NCBI GenBank assembly: GCA_902826155.1
Contig: CADEDU010000054.1
Span: 20,947 to 29,418 of the forward strand
Direction of reading: 5' to 3'
DNA length: 8,472 nucleotides
Origin: an uncultured beta proteobacterium
GTDB lineage: Bacteria > Pseudomonadota > Gammaproteobacteria > Burkholderiales > SG8-39
The first letter of the stretch is position 1. Each line of letters begins with the position of its first letter. The notes beneath the pieces are model-generated. The model made no database searches. It saw only the letters and a list, made by a program, of their open reading frames with translations, and was not told where the DNA came from. This document shows positions 4,876 through 8,472 of this stretch, piece by piece. The translations under genes were made by a program, and so were the position numbers.

Positions 4876-7188
4876 ATGAGCCCTCCCTCATTCATGGGAC
4901 GACGAGAAGACCCGCGGTTCCTGACCGGGCAAGGGCGCTACTCGAGCGACTGGTCGATGCCCGGCGCGCTTCACGCCGCGTTTCGCCGCGCGGAGATCGC
5001 GCACGGCCGCATCGTCAGCATCGACGTGGCGGCGGCCCTCCAGTGTGCTGGCGTGCGCGGCGTATTCACGGGCGATGCATTCGCGAACACGTTCGGCACG
5101 ATCGTGCCTGCGATCAACTATGCGGGACGAGGCGGCGCGAGCGTGCGGGTGCCCGATCGGCCGATCCTGGCACGGGACCGCGTACGCTTTCTGGGCGAGG
5201 AGATCGCCGTGGTGCTTGCCGACACCGCCACCCAAGCGCTGGATGCCGCCGAGCAGATCCAAGTGATCTACGAGTCCCTGCCCGCGGTGATCGGGGCCGA
5301 AGCGGCGCTTGCCCCGCAAGCATGCGCCGTGCATGCGTCGATACCCGGAAACGTCTGCTTCGATTTCGACTACGGCGACGAACACGGCTGCGATGCGCTG
5401 TTGGCCGAAGCGGCGCATCGTGTACGCGTGACGCTGGCGAGCCCGCGCGTGTCGGCGGCGCCGTTGGAGCCGCGCGCGGCGCTGGCCTGGTTCGATCCGT
5501 CGCGCCGAACCTATGAGCTGCGTTGCTGCAACCAGGGCGGCGGCCTCATGGCTGATCAGCTTGCGATGCTGCTCAAGACCGATGCTGACCGGATACGCGT
5601 ACATCCGGTCGACGTCGGCGGCGGCTTCGGGCCACGCGCCGGGGCGTATCCCGAGTACGCGATCTTGCTCGAGCTTGCGCGGCAGGTGGGGCGGCCGATT
5701 CAGTGGATCAGCTCGCGCGCCGAAGACTTCCTGTGCGATGCACATGGCCGTGGGATTCGACTGCGCGGCGAGCTTGGTCTGGATCGCGACGGCCGCTTCC
5801 TCGCGCTCAAGACGGAGTGGCTGTGCGATCAGGGCGCATATCTCACCCAGGCCGGTGCGCGCACCAACACCATCAACGGTTTCCTGATCGGCGCGGGCCC
5901 GTATCGCGTGCGCGCGCTTTACGGGCGCCATCGGTTGGTCATGACCAATACGACGCCGACCGATGCCTATCGCGGTGCCGCCCGGCCTGAAGCAGCGTTG
6001 GTGATCGAGCGGCTCGTCGACGAGGCCGCGCGAGCACTCGGCATCGACGCGATGGAGCTTCGGCGGCGCAACGCCATCGAGCGCGGCGCGTTGCCGTATC
6101 GCACCCACACCGGCAGCGTGATCGACAGCGCCGATTTCGGTCAGCTGCTGGAAGCGGCAGGTGCGCGATCGGCGTGGCGCTCGTTTTCCGAGCGTCGGTG
6201 CGAAGCGGCCGGGCGCGGCTTGCTGCGCGGCATCGGCATGGCGCTGTTCGTGGAGCCCTGCGGCGGCGGCTTCGTGCATGAAGACCAGGTGGCGCTGCTG
6301 TTCGAAGACCAGGGACGCGTGCTTGCGTACCACGGTGCAACCTCCAATGGCCAGGGCCACGAAACCGTGTTTCCCGCGATCGTCGCGGCGCGTCTCGGTA
6401 TCGAAGCCGAGCGCGTCACGCTTCGCGCAAGCGACCCCGACGGGCCACGCATCCGTGGCAACGGCACGATCGGTTCTCGCTCGTTGCTCGCGCAAGGAAG
6501 CGCGTTTTCCGGGGCCGCGGACCAGGCGATCAAGACAGGCACCAAGCTCGCAGCGCGCTTGCTGGAAGCCGCGGGCGATGACATCGAGTTCGACCGCGGA
6601 ACCTATCGTGTGCGCGGGACCGATCGCACCGTCTCGATCGATCAGGTCATGCACGCCGCCGCATCGGAGTCACCCAATCCGCTGAACACGATCTACGCGC
6701 AACCGGTGCCGCGCACCTTCACCACCGGCGCGCACGTCGCCGAGGTCGAGATCGACCGCGAGACCGGGGAGGTGAGGCTCGTGTCGTTCACTGCGACCGA
6801 CGATATCGGCACGGTGTTCAACGCCACCTTGGCGCATGGCCAGATTCATGGCGGAGTGGCCCAGGCAGCCGGTCAGGTGCTCGGGGAGTGCTGTACCTAC
6901 GATCTGCAGACCGGGCAGCTCATTACCGGGACGTTCATGGACTACGCGATGCCGCGCGCCGACACGCTGCCTGCGTTCGACTCGGCGTTTGCGAGCACAC
7001 CGAGCGCCACGAACGCGCTCGGTGCGAAGGGGGCGGGCGAGACGGGCGCGACCGGAGGGCTCGCCGCGATCACCAACGCAGTGCTCGATGCGCTGCATGG
7101 TGCGGGCGTGGATCAGTTCGAGCTGCCTGCCACCTCCGACCGGGTCTGGGCCGCGCTCGAACGCGCGGCACAGAACAAGGGTCGTTGA
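4876..7188 (+). CDS. Xanthine dehydrogenase/CoxL-family molybdopterin-binding large subunit
   Basis: This 770-residue protein has the usual length for the COG1529 large subunit of molybdenum hydroxylases, which insert water-derived oxygen into aromatic, N-heterocyclic or aldehyde C-H bonds. From the N-terminus: GRREDPRFLTGQGRY (8-22) and the a/b hammerhead domain (to about 135); NQGGG (219-223) and VDVGGGFGPR (245-254), cofactor-binding loops; AYRGAARPEAALVIERL (364-380); NGQGHET (491-497); HGGVAQAAGQVLGE (658-671); and GAKGAGETGATGG (716-728), whose Glu722 fits the catalytic base. The AYRGAAR loop lacks the cysteine of the AYRCSFR loop of CO dehydrogenase, so it is not a CODH. An in-frame GTG at 4813 adds 21 unconserved residues and lies in the opposite promoter; ATG 4876 matches the family N-terminus, with only a weak GAG ribosome site. 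No FeS or FAD subunit gene adjoins it. The substrate is unknown. Confidence 0.93.
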   Translation: MSPPSFMGRREDPRFLTGQGRYSSDWSMPGALHAAFRRAEIAHGRIVSIDVAAALQCAGVRGVFTGDAFANTFGTIVPAINYAGRGGASVRVPDRPILARDRVRFLGEEIAVVLADTATQALDAAEQIQVIYESLPAVIGAEAALAPQACAVHASIPGNVCFDFDYGDEHGCDALLAEAAHRVRVTLASPRVSAAPLEPRAALAWFDPSRRTYELRCCNQGGGLMADQLAMLLKTDADRIRVHPVDVGGGFGPRAGAYPEYAILLELARQVGRPIQWISSRAEDFLCDAHGRGIRLRGELGLDRDGRFLALKTEWLCDQGAYLTQAGARTNTINGFLIGAGPYRVRALYGRHRLVMTNTTPTDAYRGAARPEAALVIERLVDEAARALGIDAMELRRRNAIERGALPYRTHTGSVIDSADFGQLLEAAGARSAWRSFSERRCEAAGRGLLRGIGMALFVEPCGGGFVHEDQVALLFEDQGRVLAYHGATSNGQGHETVFPAIVAARLGIEAERVTLRASDPDGPRIRGNGTIGSRSLLAQGSAFSGAADQAIKTGTKLAARLLEAAGDDIEFDRGTYRVRGTDRTVSIDQVMHAAASESPNPLNTIYAQPVPRTFTTGAHVAEVEIDRETGEVRLVSFTATDDIGTVFNATLAHGQIHGGVAQAAGQVLGECCTYDLQTGQLITGTFMDYAMPRADTLPAFDSAFASTPSATNALGAKGAGETGATGGLAAITNAVLDALHGAGVDQFELPATSDRVWAALERAAQNKGR

Positions 7189-7206
7189 GCTGAATCCGAT
7201 ACAGGC

Positions 7207-7227
7207 AATCGATCGGGGGAGTCGATT
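7207..7227. terminator. Small hairpin between convergent genes, possible terminator
   Basis: AATCGA (7207-7212) pairs with TCGATT (7222-7227) around a 9-nt G-rich loop; a T-G wobble could add a seventh pair. It lies 18 nt after the stop of the molybdenum-enzyme gene in the 63-bp convergent gap. The stem is short and no T-run follows, so this is a weak candidate. Confidence 0.25.
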
Positions 7228-7237
7228 CGCTGAAGGC

Positions 7238-7255
7238 GCGATCTAGGCGATCTAG
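7238..7255. repeat. Tandem 9-bp repeat carrying a duplicated stop codon
   Basis: GCGATCTAG occurs twice back to back (7238-7246 and 7247-7255). The right copy contains the TAG stop of the minus-strand hydrolase gene (7254-7252). Because the unit is nine bases, the left copy places a second TAG in the same frame (7245-7243). It most likely arose by a small slippage duplication. Confidence 0.8.
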
Positions 7256-8472
7256 AAATACGCCTGCCCGCGCCGCGTCGGTGGCGTCCAGGCGCAATCG
7301 CCCCACGGGCCGTCGCCGTTTTCGCGGATGTACTTCACCTTGTTGTGCCGCGGCGGCAGGCCCTTGCCTTGCAGCGTCATCTGCAGCCAGTCGAGCGCGT
7401 AGTCGTGGCAGTCCATGCCGCCCAGGTTCTGGATGCTCCACAGCGGGTGGTACTGGTTCTCGAACACCCACATCTCCTTGGGCACCTTGAGATCCTCATA
7501 GGCCTCGATCGCGTCTTCGAGCGGGCACAGCGGATCGAACTCACCGGTAACGAGCAGCGTGGGGCAGGTGATCTTGTCGAGGTAGCCGCGCACCGTCATC
7601 GGCTTGGCGACCTCCTCGTCGAAGCGATCCTCGTCGTCGTAGCCGGCCATGTACATGAACATCTGTTTGAAGCGCGGCGAGCTCTGCGTGAAGATGGTGT
7701 TGTTCGGATTGAAGCAGGCCACCGAACTCACCACAGCCGCGGCGCGATGGTCGTAGCTCGACAGCCGCAACGACCAGTAGCTGCCCATGCTGATGCCGTA
7801 GATCGCGATCTTGCGCGGATTGACTTCCTTGCGCGTACGCAGATAGCTGATCACCGCGGCGCCGGCGCGCTCGTAGTTGTCGCCCACCGCGCGGATCTTC
7901 TGCATGTTCGACGAGCCCTGGCCGGGGCCGTCCATCGACAGCACGTGAAAGCCGCGCGAGAGGGCGATGTTGTGGTGCGCCTTCGGAAAGTATTCCTTCG
8001 TCTGATCCATGCCCGGCACGTAGATCACCACCGGCGCGCGCGGCTTGCCCGGCAGCATGTGAAACAGGCACGAGATCGTCTTGCCGTCGTCGAACGGCAC
8101 TTCCACCCGCTCGATCGGATACTCGGCCACCTCGGAGCGGCGATCGACCATCTCGGAGAGTTTCTTGTAGAGGTACTTCTTGACCGGATGGTTGTCGAAG
8201 TAGATCGGGTGCTGCGCCATCCGATACGCCTCGATGGCGTGGTCGTAGTGGTGCGTGGCGGCGGCTTTGAAACCCTGTGCCTGCGCGCGTCGCGCCAGCG
8301 CTTCGTGTCGCGCGCCCGCCTCGCGCCACACCTTCGGCAGCATGCGGTAGTTGCGTGCGCGCTTGCCCGCCGGTACCTCGATGTCATCGCGTTCGAAGTT
8401 CTGCACGCGACCGCGCATATTGAGCGCAAGATCGAGCATCCACTGCTGGTTGTCCCGCGCGGTACGGAGTTT
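7252..8472 (-). CDS. Alpha/beta hydrolase, FrsA/DHPON-hydrolase-like; 5' end probably beyond window
   Basis: The frame is open from the right edge to a TAG at 7254-7252. The first ATG in view (8439) gives 395 residues. Eleven more codons (KLRTARDNQQW) run to the edge, and no ribosome site precedes that ATG, so the true start is probably outside. Residues (counted from 8439): a helical N-terminal region (about 1-105), VVIYVPGMDQTKEY (137-150) with the oxyanion-hole strand, SMDGPGQGSS (168-177), the nucleophile elbow IYGISMGS with Ser217, TGEFDPLCP with Asp302, and ENQYHPLW with His331, a complete Ser-Asp-His triad. The long N-terminal region plus this core matches the DUF1100/FrsA-like group that includes 2,6-dihydroxypseudooxynicotine hydrolase, a C-C bond hydrolase of nicotine breakdown. 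It is likely cytosolic, as no signal peptide is seen. Substrate unknown; an esterase is the alternative. It converges with the molybdenum-enzyme gene. Confidence 0.88.
   Translation of the reverse strand, partial: KLRTARDNQQWMLDLALNMRGRVQNFERDDIEVPAGKRARNYRMLPKVWREAGARHEALARRAQAQGFKAAATHHYDHAIEAYRMAQHPIYFDNHPVKKYLYKKLSEMVDRRSEVAEYPIERVEVPFDDGKTISCLFHMLPGKPRAPVVIYVPGMDQTKEYFPKAHHNIALSRGFHVLSMDGPGQGSSNMQKIRAVGDNYERAGAAVISYLRTRKEVNPRKIAIYGISMGSYWSLRLSSYDHRAAAVVSSVACFNPNNTIFTQSSPRFKQMFMYMAGYDDEDRFDEEVAKPMTVRGYLDKITCPTLLVTGEFDPLCPLEDAIEAYEDLKVPKEMWVFENQYHPLWSIQNLGGMDCHDYALDWLQMTLQGKGLPPRHNKVKYIRENGDGPWGDCAWTPPTRRGQAYF

Noticed and set aside
4888..6654. Very long open frame (588 codons) antisense to the molybdenum-enzyme gene
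   Set aside because: It lies wholly within a gene with clear family motifs. Its translation is rich in Arg, His and Ala with no recognisable domain, as expected for an opposite-strand shadow in GC-rich coding DNA.
4876..7188. Aerobic CO dehydrogenase large subunit (CoxL)
   Set aside because: The form I active-site loop AYRCSFR is absent (AYRGAAR here), and there are no coxM or coxS neighbours.
1..8472. tRNA or rRNA genes, CRISPR arrays, insertion sequences, phage or toxin-antitoxin genes
   Set aside because: Coding sequence fills nearly the whole window; the gaps are at most about 105 nt and show no such structures, long repeats or transposase motifs.

Overview
The window is an 8.5 kb stretch of GC-rich, tightly packed DNA. 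It holds seven complete or nearly complete protein-coding genes and one gene cut by the left edge, with no RNA genes, insertion sequences or CRISPR. High GC, an AsmA-type DUF748 protein, tripartite TRAP transport and CoxL-like molybdenum enzymes fit an aerobic proteobacterium, most likely a betaproteobacterium (Burkholderiales-like). That placement is inference from gene content only.

Layout: (1) 2-1009 (+) is the C-terminal third or so of a DUF748 envelope protein. (2) 1010-1071 is a convergent gap with a 25-nt hairpin. (3) 1072-4770 (-) is a compact five-gene unit, in transcription order: TRAP solute-binding protein (dctP), small permease (dctQ), large permease (dctM), then two different RidA-family proteins. 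Junctions are a 1-nt overlap, then gaps of 3, 34 and 12 nt, so it is very probably one operon. (4) 4771-4875 is a divergent control region. It holds a good sigma-70-like promoter for the TRAP operon, with an 11-bp inverted repeat inside the spacer. (5) 4876-7188 (+) is a xanthine-dehydrogenase/CoxL-family molybdopterin-binding large subunit without FeS or FAD partner genes next to it. (6) 7189-7251 is a second convergent gap with a small hairpin and a tandem 9-bp repeat. (7) 7252-8472 (-) is a serine alpha/beta hydrolase resembling the FrsA/DUF1100 and 2,6-dihydroxypseudooxynicotine hydrolase group. It is probably cut at its 5' end by the window edge.

Working model (inference): the TRAP system imports an organic, probably carboxylated, substrate. 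The molybdenum hydroxylase and the hydrolase oxidise and cleave it or a related compound, and the RidA-type proteins handle a reactive (enamine/imine or similar) intermediate. The pairing of a molybdenum hydroxylase with a DHPON-hydrolase-like enzyme recalls the logic of bacterial nicotine/N-heterocycle catabolism, but the substrate cannot be read from the sequence. I see no clearly unprecedented system. The most interesting points are the orphan molybdenum subunit, the two arginine-lacking RidA proteins tied to a TRAP transporter, and the promoter-embedded palindrome.
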